Source: Streptomyces ochraceiscleroticus
Lineage (GTDB): Bacteria > Actinomycetota > Actinomycetes > Streptomycetales > Streptomycetaceae
Direction: 5' to 3'
Assembly (NCBI RefSeq): GCF_000720485.1
Contig: NZ_JOAX01000019.1
Coordinates: forward strand, 62,001 to 126,000
Length of the DNA stretch: 64,000 bases
The translations under genes and the position numbers were made by a program. Positions within the stretch are counted from its first letter, which is position 1. Each line of letters opens with the position of its first letter. Shown here in pieces: positions 1 through 8,012 of the stretch. The notes beneath the pieces were generated by a model that saw only the letters and a list, made by a program, of their open reading frames with translations, ran no database searches and was not told the DNA's origin.

Positions 1-1970
1 GCAACACCATGGGGATGCCGCACACCCTGACCTTCGTCACCTCCGACTCGGAGTACAACCAGGACGTCAGCCTCAACATCATGGCGAACCCCGGTGACTC
101 CTCCGGCGGCAAGCACACCGCCGAGGTGACGCTCACCCCGGGCAAGTACCGCTACCACTGCACGATCCCTGGCCACGAGACGATGCAGGGCGTCCTCGTC
201 GTCACCGACGGCGGCAGCGAGGACACCACCGCGCCGGAGACCTCAGCGAAGGTCGAGGGGCAGAAGAACGCCGACGGTGCGTACGTGGGCAGCGCGTCCG
301 TGACCGTCTCGGCCACGGACGAGGGCTCGGGCGTGGACCGCATCGAGTACGCGGTGGGCGACGGCGGCTTCCAGCCCTACACCGCGCCCCTCGTGGTCGA
401 CCAGGTCGGCACGCACAAGATCCGTTACCGGGCCGCCGACAAGGCGGGCAACGTCGCGGCGGAGAAGACGGTGGACTTCACCGTCGTCGCGCCGCCGACG
501 GACGACACGACCCCGCCGGAAACGAGCGCGACGGTAACCGGGGAGAAGAACGCGGACGGCGCCTACGTCGGCATGGCGACGGTCACCGTCACCGCGTCCG
601 ACACCGGGTCGGGCGTCAACACCATCGAGTACGCGCTCGGGGACGGCGCCTGGCAGCCGTACACCGCGCCCGTGATGGTCCACGAGGCGGGCAGCCACAA
701 GGTCCGCTACCGGGCCGCCGACAAGGCCGGCAACGCGGCCGCGGAGAAGTCGGTGGACTTCACCGTCGTCGCGCCGCCGCCCGAGGACACCACCCCGCCG
801 GACACCGCGGCCAAGGTCAAGGGGGACAAGAACTCGGACGGCGCCTACATCGGGAAGGCGACGGTGACCCTCACGGCCACCGACGAGGGCTCCGGCGTGG
901 CGAAGACCGAGTACTCGCTGGACGGCGGGCCGTACCTCGCGTACGAGGCGCCGGTGATCGTGGACCGGGTGGGGTACCACTCGCTCGCGCACCGGGCGAC
1001 GGACAAGGCGGGCAACACCTCGCCCGCGCGGACGGCCTCCTTCACCGTCGCCACGGGCGGCGGGGTGCCGGCGCCGCCCTGTCCGGAGCACGACGAGCGG
1101 CTGACCGTCATCGTCGGCACGGTCGACACCGGCGTGCCGAACCGGGTCACCGGCAACCGCTGCACGATCAACGAGCTGATCGAGGACGAGAAGGACTGGT
1201 CCTCGCAGGCGCTCTTCCTCAAGCACGTCACGGAGGTGACCGACAAGCTCCTGAAGGACGGAGTGATCGACAAGCGGGAGTACCGCGCGATCAACAAGGC
1301 GGCCCGCCAGTCCGGCATCGGCAAGCCCGGGCAGCACACCGGCTACCGCGACCTCTTCGACGGGACGCAGGCGTCCTTCGAGAAGTGGGAGCACGTGGGC
1401 GGCGGTGCCTTCTCGCTCACCGGTGACGGCGCCATGACCAGCAGCACGACGGTCGACGGCATGGGCATGCTGTGGTTCCCCGAGCGCCGCTTCGACGACT
1501 TCTCGCTGAAGCTGCAGTTCCGGGACGACGCGCCGGGCACCGGCAACGCCAACGGCGGGGTCTTCGTCCGCTTCCCGAACGTCCATGACCACCCCGAGGA
1601 GTCCCGGCCCGAGTGGGTCGCCATCAAGTACGGACATGAAGTCCAGATCCTGGACCGCCCGGACGGCGACATGTACAAGACGGGCTCGGTCTACGGCTTC
1701 GACCGGGTCGGTCTCGGCGGCGCCGGGGTCACGCCCAAGGGCACCTGGAACGACTACGAGATCCGGGTGACCGACCAGCACTACGAGATCTACCGCAACG
1801 GCAAGCTGATCAACGAGTTCGACAACACCGGCGGGCAGACCTTCTACCCGCCGCGCTCCGACGACCCGGGCACCGACGGTCGGCGCTACGCCTCCGGCTA
1901 CCTCGGCCTCCAGGTCCACAGTACGAGCGATGTCATCTCGTACCGCAATATCCGCATCCAGGAGCGGTGA
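1..1970 (+). CDS. Secreted mosaic: cupredoxin, OmpL47-type repeats, DUF1080 (5' end outside window)
   Basis: The frame is already open at the window edge (first full codon at base 3), so the start and any signal peptide lie outside; the Met at base 9 is internal. Counted from that Met, the visible order is: the end of a cupredoxin fold with a type 1 copper set (His5, Cys51, His56, Met59); three beta repeats of about 90 residues of OmpL47 type (about 72-160, 166-256, 258-350), each closing with RAADKAGN-like text; a linker (355-440); and a DUF1080 / 3-keto-disaccharide hydrolase-type domain (about 447-650). Such mosaics are known as secreted proteins of actinomycetes, often near ThuA-type sugar genes. 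An extracellular glycan-binding or hydrolytic role is inferred, and no catalytic residue can be assigned safely. A strong hairpin follows the stop. Confidence 0.85.
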   Translation, partial: NTMGMPHTLTFVTSDSEYNQDVSLNIMANPGDSSGGKHTAEVTLTPGKYRYHCTIPGHETMQGVLVVTDGGSEDTTAPETSAKVEGQKNADGAYVGSASVTVSATDEGSGVDRIEYAVGDGGFQPYTAPLVVDQVGTHKIRYRAADKAGNVAAEKTVDFTVVAPPTDDTTPPETSATVTGEKNADGAYVGMATVTVTASDTGSGVNTIEYALGDGAWQPYTAPVMVHEAGSHKVRYRAADKAGNAAAEKSVDFTVVAPPPEDTTPPDTAAKVKGDKNSDGAYIGKATVTLTATDEGSGVAKTEYSLDGGPYLAYEAPVIVDRVGYHSLAHRATDKAGNTSPARTASFTVATGGGVPAPPCPEHDERLTVIVGTVDTGVPNRVTGNRCTINELIEDEKDWSSQALFLKHVTEVTDKLLKDGVIDKREYRAINKAARQSGIGKPGQHTGYRDLFDGTQASFEKWEHVGGGAFSLTGDGAMTSSTTVDGMGMLWFPERRFDDFSLKLQFRDDAPGTGNANGGVFVRFPNVHDHPEESRPEWVAIKYGHEVQILDRPDGDMYKTGSVYGFDRVGLGGAGVTPKGTWNDYEIRVTDQHYEIYRNGKLINEFDNTGGQTFYPPRSDDPGTDGRRYASGYLGLQVHSTSDVISYRNIRIQER

Positions 1971-1985
1971 ACGCGCGCACTGACG

Positions 1986-2022
1986 GCGGCGGCCGCCGGG
2001 GATCTTCCCCGGCGGCCGCCGC
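1986..2022. terminator. Bidirectional hairpin terminator
   Basis: A 17-bp perfect stem (1986-2002 with 2006-2022) closes a 3-nt loop just after the stop of the mosaic protein gene and before the end of the convergent YeeE gene. It is followed by TTTCG on the plus strand. It is GC-rich without a long U-run, as usual in Streptomyces, and probably serves both converging genes. Confidence 0.8.
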
Positions 2023-2041
2023 TTTCGTCGGTGTCAGGCGC

Positions 2042-3334
2042 TCAGCAGACGCCGTCCCCCGGCTTCGGGTTGCCGAGCCCGAAGGACGGGCGCAGCCGGA
2101 GGCCCACCCAGGTGCCGACGAGCGCTGCCGCGCCCCAGATCCAGCCGTGCAGGCTGCCGGAGGCGATGCCGGCGAGGTACGCGCCGATGTTGCAGCCGCC
2201 TGCCATCCGGGCGCCGACGCCCATCAGGATGCCGCCGAGCACGGCGGCGAGCGCGGTGCGGGCGGGCAGGCCGCGGTGCAGCTTCCACACGCCGCCCGCG
2301 GCGGCCGCGACCGCGGCGCCGATCATGATGCCGAGGTCCGTCAGGCTGGTCTTGTCGGCCAGGACCGGGCCCGCGTACGACGCGGCGTTCTTCGGGTCCT
2401 GCCAGAACGCCCAGTGCTCCGGGGAGCCGCCGAGCGCGCCCACCAGCTTCGAGCCCCACAGCGCGAAGGCACTGGTGATGCCCCAGGCGCCGCCCGAGAC
2501 CAGCAGCACGCCGGCGCCGAGGACGGCGAGCGCCAGCGCGCCGGCCCACAGGGTCCAGGAGCCGCGGAAGACGCGGGCCAGGGTGGTGCGCGCGGACGGC
2601 GGGGTGCCGACGGGCGGCGGGTTGCGGCGGGCCTGGACGCGGCGCGAGACCAGGACGACCACGGCGAGCAGGACCATGGTCACGGCCCAGGACCCGGCCC
2701 AGCCCAGGTGGTCCGAGAAGAGCACCGGGTCAAAGGCGGGCAGGTCGCGCCAGAGGTTGTACTGCCAGGCCGCCAGCGTCGAGCCGGCGATGAAGCCGCC
2801 CAGGGTGAGCACGATGGTGCTCTGCCCCGAGCCGACGGCGAAGAGGGTGCCGGAGGCGCAGGCGCCGCCGAGCTGCATGCCGATGGCGAAGAGGAAGGCG
2901 CCGACCAGCAAGGCGACGCCCAGCGGTCCGGCGCTGGGCGCCGGTACCGAGCCGAACAGTCCGGTGCCGGTGCCGATGAGCAGCGCGAAGAGCGTCGCCG
3001 TGGTGCCGAGCAGCAGGGCGTGGGCACGCAGTCCGGTGCCGTTGCCGACGGCGATGAGCTGCCGCCAGGCGGAGGTGAAGCCGAAGCGGGAGTGGAAGAG
3101 GGCGAAGCCCAGGGCGATGCCGAGGAGCAGCAGGATGCCGGGCTTGGCGCCGTTGGCGCTCCACACGTAGGCGGTGAGCCCGGCACCGATCAGTCCGGCG
3201 ACCACCAGGGGCGTCCGGCGGACGGGCGGCGCGGGCTCGGCCTCGGGCGCGGGCGTGCGGGTGGGTGCCGGGGTGAGCAGGGCGCCGGTACGGGGCGGTG
3301 CCCCGGCCGCCCCGGCAGGGGGAGCGGTCGTCAC
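2042..3334 (-). CDS. YeeE/YedE (TsuA-type) thiosulfate/sulfur permease
   Basis: A 430-residue polytopic membrane protein of the YeeE/YedE (DUF395) family, whose characterised members import thiosulfate. A Pro/Ala-rich cytoplasmic head (1-40) precedes about ten hydrophobic segments. The family's cysteine motifs are present: GGACASG (Cys159) and GGCNIG (Cys381); a third cysteine is the last residue (Cys430). The GTG at 3334 is chosen because CGGAG lies 6-7 nt upstream; an open frame continues to 3466 but as Arg-rich text overlapping a leader peptide. No TusA-like partner follows. A short leader ORF ending in CSR and a CGTCTCG palindrome lie upstream, which suggests sulfur control (inference). 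Function is confident at family level; the exact substrate is not proven. Confidence 0.85.
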   Translation of the reverse strand: MTTAPPAGAAGAPPRTGALLTPAPTRTPAPEAEPAPPVRRTPLVVAGLIGAGLTAYVWSANGAKPGILLLLGIALGFALFHSRFGFTSAWRQLIAVGNGTGLRAHALLLGTTATLFALLIGTGTGLFGSVPAPSAGPLGVALLVGAFLFAIGMQLGGACASGTLFAVGSGQSTIVLTLGGFIAGSTLAAWQYNLWRDLPAFDPVLFSDHLGWAGSWAVTMVLLAVVVLVSRRVQARRNPPPVGTPPSARTTLARVFRGSWTLWAGALALAVLGAGVLLVSGGAWGITSAFALWGSKLVGALGGSPEHWAFWQDPKNAASYAGPVLADKTSLTDLGIMIGAAVAAAAGGVWKLHRGLPARTALAAVLGGILMGVGARMAGGCNIGAYLAGIASGSLHGWIWGAAALVGTWVGLRLRPSFGLGNPKPGDGVC

Positions 3335-3398
3335 GTGGGTCTCCGTGGGAGGGGATGCGGTACGTACGGACGTACCGGGAAGGGCCGGACCGGGGGCG

Positions 3399-3482
3399 TC
3401 AGCGGCTACAGAGCGCGTCGTCGACGTCCCACGGCGTCGCCGCGAAGAGCGCGAGCGTGAGCACACGGGCGGGTCCGAACAT
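3399..3482 (-). CDS. Putative 27-aa sulfur leader peptide
   Basis: A short ORF of 27 residues on the same strand as, and 64 nt upstream of, the YeeE permease start. Its codons show strong G/C third positions, and GGAG stands 3 nt before the ATG. The peptide ends DVDDALCSR followed by the stop. This resembles the small actinomycete leader peptides that end in a Cys-Arg motif and precede sulfur-assimilation genes. The likely role is ribosome-mediated attenuation responding to cysteine supply; this is inference from position and ending, not shown. It could also be a chance ORF, since it carries only one Cys. Confidence 0.5.
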   Translation of the reverse strand: MFGPARVLTLALFAATPWDVDDALCSR

Positions 3483-3522
3483 GCGCTCCACGGTAATACC
3501 GGGTGTAAGCCACACGTAACGC

Positions 3523-3541
3523 CGTCTCGGATGGCGAGACG
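3523..3541. promoter_or_regulatory. CGTCTCG palindrome between yeeE-type gene and ychJ-type gene
   Basis: Perfect 7-bp arms CGTCTCG (3523-3529) and CGAGACG (3535-3541) around a 5-nt spacer, in the divergent region upstream of the leader peptide and the YchJ gene. This is a likely operator; GTCTC/GAGAC palindromes before actinomycete sulfur genes make a sulfur regulator plausible, but the protein is unknown. Confidence 0.45.
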
Positions 3542-3597
3542 ATGCGTCCGCTCGGCGATATCGCGGCCGCATTTCCGCGACCGGGCACAATGGGCGC

Positions 3598-4032
3598 ATG
3601 CCCCGTCGCACCCCGCGCCCGAAGCAGGCCGCAGCGCCCGCCGTCACTGCCTCCTCGCCCTGTCCCTGCGGCCTGTCCGCCCCGTACGGGGAGTGTTGTG
3701 GGCGGTTCCACACCGGGACGGCGGCGGCGCCCACCGCCGAGCGGCTGATGCGCTCGCGGTACAGCGCCTTCGCGGTCCGGGACGAGCCCTATCTGCTGCG
3801 GACCTGGCATCCGGACACCCGGCCACCCCGCATCGAGTTCGACGCGGGGCAGCGCTGGCTGGGCCTGGAGATCCTGCAGACGTCCGAGGGCAGCGCGTTC
3901 CACACCACCGGCACCGTCGAATTCCGGGCGCGGTTCCGGTACGGCGGCGCGGAGGACGCGCTGCACGAGCACAGCCGCTTCGTCCGGCACGACGGTGCCT
4001 GGGTCTACCTGGACGCGCTCTTCGCCGAGTGA
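3598..4032 (+). CDS. YchJ-family SEC-C metal-binding protein
   Basis: A 144-residue protein matching the YchJ/UPF0225 family. A zinc-binding SEC-C-like head (SSPCPCGLSAPYGECCG, about residues 19-36) is followed by the conserved LMRSRYSAFAV stretch and an NTF2-like fold that binds aromatic-rich text (LRTWHPDTRP). Length is normal for the family. The ATG at 3598 is the only start before the zinc motif. Function is not established for the family; a metal-dependent accessory role is usual annotation. It is divergent from the YeeE permease and convergent with the penicillin acylase-like gene (9-bp gap). There is no sign of an operon partner. Confidence 0.85.
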   Translation: MPRRTPRPKQAAAPAVTASSPCPCGLSAPYGECCGRFHTGTAAAPTAERLMRSRYSAFAVRDEPYLLRTWHPDTRPPRIEFDAGQRWLGLEILQTSEGSAFHTTGTVEFRARFRYGGAEDALHEHSRFVRHDGAWVYLDALFAE

Positions 4033-4041
4033 GGATCCCGG

Positions 4042-6381
4042 TCACTCCCCCGGGGCGACACCCGGTACGAGTGTGATCCGCCGCGTCGTGTGCTCCTCGA
4101 TCCGCTCGCGCGAGTACAGCAGCGGGAACGCCTCGTCCGCCGCCCACGGCTCGAACAAGTCCCGGTAGTGCGGACTGCCCGGGTCGCCGGACTGGCCCGG
4201 CGCGTTCATCGCCACCGAGTCGTCCCACGAGCCGACGTCCACCACCAGCCGGAACGTGGCGCCGCCGGACTGCCGGAAGCCCGGGCCGTACGCCGTCGCC
4301 GAGACCGTGTCGCCGCTGCCGCCGCGCGGCGCGGGGCCCACCGAGGACCAGCCGGCGGCCTCGGCGCCGAGGAGCCCGGCGAGGGGGTGGTGCGGGAGCG
4401 CCTGATGGAGCGCGCCCCATCGCCACGCGCCGGGGTCGGGCCCCAGCAGCTTCGCGGTCTCCTCCATCGCCGGGCCGAGGCTGGTGAGGATCGCCGCGCG
4501 GATCGCGGCGTCCGGGTCGGGCCCGAGCCGCTCCCCCGGCGCGAGGAGCAGCGAGAGGTCGACCCGGGGGTCGGCGCTGGCGTCCTCGGCGGGCAGCACA
4601 CGGGCGAGCGCCCCGGCCACCCGCTCCTCCGGGAGCAGCCGGGCGAGGGCCCGGCGCAGCAGCTCGGGACGGAGATGGCGGCGGTACCAGATCTCGAAGA
4701 GCGCGGCGGCGGGCGAGTCCGCGTCGAGCGAGGCGTCCCAGTCCCGCAGCAGCTTCAGCGCCCCGGCCACCTGCGAGTCGTCGCTGGTCAACCCCGCCAG
4801 CAAGGGCTGGATCTCGCGTGCGGGCAGGCTCACATAGTCGTTCTGCAGGGCCACGCAGTCCGCCGCGGTCCAGTCCGACCGCGCGGCCAGAGTCTCGGCG
4901 AGGCGGTGGTGGCGGTGCGGCGCGTACCAGTCGTAGGTGACCGTCCGCTCGGCATTCGGATACTCCGCGGGGAGGTTGAGCTGGTTGGCCGTGGCGAACC
5001 AGCCGTCCTCCGGGTCCCGCACGGAGGGCAGCGCGCCGACCGGATGGTGCCCGTCCCATTCGTACCGGCCGTCGCCCGGCACCGGGAGCGTGCCGTCCCA
5101 GCCGCGGCGGACGGGGACCCGCCCGGCCGGGCGCCAGCCGGTCGTGCCGTCCGGGGCCGCGTAGACCTGGTTCTCGCCGGGCGCGCCCCACCGCTCCATG
5201 GCGGCGACGAAGGCGTCGGGCCCGGCCGCGCCCATGTAGTCCATGCTGCCGAGGTACGGGGCCATGCCCGGCTCCAGCCAGGCGGCGCGGACCGCGAACG
5301 CGGCGGCGCGGTCGGGGCGTTCGTCGATGACCGGGCCGTGCCGGGTGAACCACAGGTCGGTGGTGACGGGCTCGCCGCCGCGCACCGGGATGGTCTCGGT
5401 GACCTTCGTCATCGCCTCCCAGCCGTCCCCGTAGGCAAACCGCTTGGGGTCGGCCGGGTCGGTGCGGTAGACGTACAGGTCCTCCTGGTCGATGGGGAAG
5501 ATCGTGAGGCCGAAGGCGAGGCGGCCGTTGTGGCCGATGGAGACGCCGGGCAGGGCCGGCTCGCCCGCGCCGATGACGTCGAGGCCGGGGGCCGAGAGAT
5601 GCGCGAGGTAGCGCAGCGCGGGCAGGGTGACGGCGCGGTGCGGGTCGTTGGCCAGCAGCGGGCGCCCTGTGGCGGTGCGGGACGGGGCGAGCACCCAGTT
5701 GTTGCTGCCGTCGATGCCCTGGCGCGGGGCGTTCGCGGCCCACGGCGGGGTGGTCGCCATCCGGTACACGCGCAGCACGTCGTCCGGGATGACGGAGAGG
5801 TCCAGGCCCTCCGGTACGCGCAGCTCGTGCGCGGGCTCGCGGACCTTGCGCAGCTCCTCCACCTCGGGCCCGAAGTCCCGCAGGGTGAGGGCTCTTTGGA
5901 CCTCGTCGTGGACGTTGTAGTAGAGGCCGTGGCTGCGGATGCGGGCGACGTCGGCGGGCTCCCAGTACGCCGGTTCGTAGTCCAGCAGCCGGAACTCCGG
6001 GGGCAGGTACTCCCGTTGGGTTCTGCAGAGGGTCACGAAGGCGTTGATGCCATGCACGAAGGCGGTGGTGGTCCGCTCGGTGTCCGGGCCGTACGCCTCC
6101 CGCTCGGCCGCCATGTCGCCGCGGTAGAGGAACAGCCGTGCGGCGCGGTCGTGTTCGGCGTACTCGGGGCCGAGGACCTCCGCCAACAGACCGAGGCCGC
6201 GCCGCCGCCACAGATCGATCTGGAAGAGCCGGTCGCGGGCCGCGTTGAACCCCTGCGCGAGGAAGAGGTCCTCGCGCGAGGCTGCGTAGAGGTGCGGCAC
6301 GCCCCAGCGGTCGATGAGGATCTCCACCGGCTCGGACAGGCCGGGAACCTCGAAGGTGACCGCGGCACCGGACTCCGTCAT
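4042..6381 (-). CDS. Penicillin acylase-family N-terminal nucleophile hydrolase
   Basis: A 779-residue protein of the penicillin/AHL acylase family (Ntn hydrolases that cleave N-acyl amides after autocatalytic excision of a spacer). The A-chain motif RWGVPHLYA (about 25-33) is present, and the Ntn serine is clear: IDG-Ser226-NNW is the expected cleavage site. Unlike many secreted members there is no signal peptide, so a cytoplasmic acylase acting on imported substrate is inferred. The ATG at 6381 overlaps the stop of the upstream amidohydrolase (ATGA) and is preceded by GAGGAGG, showing translational coupling. Last gene of the seven-gene operon starting at 13466. The natural substrate is unknown; penicillin itself is unlikely in this catabolic setting. 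Confidence 0.9.
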   Translation of the reverse strand: MTESGAAVTFEVPGLSEPVEILIDRWGVPHLYAASREDLFLAQGFNAARDRLFQIDLWRRRGLGLLAEVLGPEYAEHDRAARLFLYRGDMAAEREAYGPDTERTTTAFVHGINAFVTLCRTQREYLPPEFRLLDYEPAYWEPADVARIRSHGLYYNVHDEVQRALTLRDFGPEVEELRKVREPAHELRVPEGLDLSVIPDDVLRVYRMATTPPWAANAPRQGIDGSNNWVLAPSRTATGRPLLANDPHRAVTLPALRYLAHLSAPGLDVIGAGEPALPGVSIGHNGRLAFGLTIFPIDQEDLYVYRTDPADPKRFAYGDGWEAMTKVTETIPVRGGEPVTTDLWFTRHGPVIDERPDRAAAFAVRAAWLEPGMAPYLGSMDYMGAAGPDAFVAAMERWGAPGENQVYAAPDGTTGWRPAGRVPVRRGWDGTLPVPGDGRYEWDGHHPVGALPSVRDPEDGWFATANQLNLPAEYPNAERTVTYDWYAPHRHHRLAETLAARSDWTAADCVALQNDYVSLPAREIQPLLAGLTSDDSQVAGALKLLRDWDASLDADSPAAALFEIWYRRHLRPELLRRALARLLPEERVAGALARVLPAEDASADPRVDLSLLLAPGERLGPDPDAAIRAAILTSLGPAMEETAKLLGPDPGAWRWGALHQALPHHPLAGLLGAEAAGWSSVGPAPRGGSGDTVSATAYGPGFRQSGGATFRLVVDVGSWDDSVAMNAPGQSGDPGSPHYRDLFEPWAADEAFPLLYSRERIEEHTTRRITLVPGVAPGE

Positions 6382-8012
6382 CGGGTGGCCTCCTCGTGTA
6401 CGCACTCGCCGCCCACGTACGTCGCGCGTACCGGGATCGCGGCGATGCCGTGCGGGTCGGCGGTCAGTGGGTTCTCCCCCAGGACGACGAAGTCGGCGAG
6501 GTGTCCGGGGGCGATCCGGCCCTTGTGGTGCGCCGTGCCCTCGGCCTCGGCCGAGCCGAGGGTGAAGATCCGCAGTGCCTCGGCAGCAGTGACCCGTTGC
6601 GTGGGTCCGACCTTCGCGCCGTCCTCGATGCCTTCCCGGGTGACCATCGACTGCAGGCCGAGGAGCGGTTCGTACGGGCCGCAGGGGTAGTCCGAAGACC
6701 CGGCGACGGTGACGCCCGCGTCCAGGAACGAGCGGTGCGCGAACATCCGCTCCGTGCGCTCGGTGCCGTACCAGGTGTTCAGCGCCCCACCGTGGTAGCC
6801 GGCGTACCCGGCGAACGGCACGGCGATCGCGTCCAGCGCCTTCATCCGGGCAAGGATCCCGTCGTCGATGAGCGTGCAGTGTTCGATGCGGTGGCGCAGC
6901 CCGGGGCGCGGGGTCTCGCGCTGTGCTGCCTCGAAGGCGTCCAGGACGAGGCGGATCGCGGAGTCGCCGTTGGCGTGCACGCCGATGCGGTTGCCGTCCG
7001 CGTGCACCTCACGTACCTGCGCGAACAGCTCCTCGGTCGAGGTGGTCTGCAGGCCGTGCCCGTCCGGGCCGCCGCACTCGGGGTCCGCGTACGGCTCGGC
7101 CAGCAGACACGTCCGCCCGCCGATCGCGCCGTCCAGGAACGCCTTGACGCCGACGAAGCGCAGCAGGTCGTCGCCGAAGCCACTGCCGACGCCGAGCGCC
7201 TGTGCCTTGGCGTAGTGGTCGATGGAGAGCAGCATGCCCGTGCGCATCGTCAGCCGGCCCTGGTCGCGCGCGGTGCGCAGCAGGGCGATGTCGTCCGGGG
7301 CGATCAGCGCGTCGCAGATCGAGGTGAGCCCGGCGGCGTGCCACAGCTCCTGGGCGCGCAGCAGGCCGCGCAGCCGGTCCTGCGGGGAGCTGGGGGTGAG
7401 CGGGGAATCGCCGCGCGCGGTGGCCGGGTAGACGACGTTCATCAGGGCACGTTCGATCAGCCGTCCGTCGAGGCGGCCGTCGGCGTCGCGGCCGAAGTCG
7501 CCGCCGTCCGGGGCCGGGGTGTCCTCGTCGATGCCCAGGGCGCGCAGCCCGGTGGAGTTGACGACGCCCCAGTGGCCCGCGACATGGACGACGAGGGCGG
7601 GGTGATCGGGTGCTGCCCGGTCCAGGTCGTGGCGGGTGATCCGGCCGGTCTTGGCGTCGTCGTAGCGGCTGCCGCGGATCCACTCCCCCGGTGCCGTGCG
7701 GGCCGCCTCGGCGGTGACGGTGGCGAGCAGCGCGTCGGTCGTCGCGACAGCGGCGGCCGACAGGTCCAGGTGGAGCAGGTCGGTGGCGGCCATCGCGAGG
7801 TGGATGTGGGCGTCGTTGAGGCCAGGGATGACGGTCGCGTCGCCGTGGTCGACCTCCGGTGCGCCCGGGAAGCGGTCCCGCAGCTCGGCGACCGGTCCGG
7901 TGGCCCGGATGCTGCCTTCGGCGACGGCGAACGCCTCGGGCTCGGGGCCGCTCCCGCGCTGGCTGACGATGTGGGCGGCGCGGTGGAGCACCGGGGTGGT
8001 TTCGTCGATCAC
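6378..8012 (-). CDS. YtcJ-like amidohydrolase
   Basis: A 544-residue metal-dependent amidohydrolase of the YtcJ/exoenzyme-regulatory-protein type. The metal-binding NDAHIHL (HxH) motif follows the beta-sandwich head; later metal-ligand regions include VKAFLDGAIGG, IGVHANGD, HRIEH and SSDYP. The GTG at 8012 forms a GTGA overlap with the symporter stop and has AAGGAGG just upstream, so the long open frame before it is not used. It lies between the SSS symporter and the penicillin acylase-type gene, so it probably hydrolyses an amide, carbamate or cyclic amide produced from the imported compound. The substrate cannot be read from sequence. Confidence 0.88.
   Translation of the reverse strand: MIDETTPVLHRAAHIVSQRGSGPEPEAFAVAEGSIRATGPVAELRDRFPGAPEVDHGDATVIPGLNDAHIHLAMAATDLLHLDLSAAAVATTDALLATVTAEAARTAPGEWIRGSRYDDAKTGRITRHDLDRAAPDHPALVVHVAGHWGVVNSTGLRALGIDEDTPAPDGGDFGRDADGRLDGRLIERALMNVVYPATARGDSPLTPSSPQDRLRGLLRAQELWHAAGLTSICDALIAPDDIALLRTARDQGRLTMRTGMLLSIDHYAKAQALGVGSGFGDDLLRFVGVKAFLDGAIGGRTCLLAEPYADPECGGPDGHGLQTTSTEELFAQVREVHADGNRIGVHANGDSAIRLVLDAFEAAQRETPRPGLRHRIEHCTLIDDGILARMKALDAIAVPFAGYAGYHGGALNTWYGTERTERMFAHRSFLDAGVTVAGSSDYPCGPYEPLLGLQSMVTREGIEDGAKVGPTQRVTAAEALRIFTLGSAEAEGTAHHKGRIAPGHLADFVVLGENPLTADPHGIAAIPVRATYVGGECVHEEATR

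Noticed and set aside
243..1919. Long minus-strand open frame opposite the mosaic protein gene
   Set aside because: It is a shadow created by high GC; its translation is low-complexity Arg/Val/Gly text without domains, and the plus-strand frame has clear domains.
1967..3460. Long plus-strand open frames opposite the YeeE gene
   Set aside because: Low-complexity Ala/Arg/Gly text; the minus-strand frame has membrane helices and conserved cysteines.
4042..6381. Penicillin acylase as a beta-lactam biosynthesis or resistance gene
   Set aside because: No beta-lactam cluster is nearby, no signal peptide, and it is the last gene of a catabolic operon.
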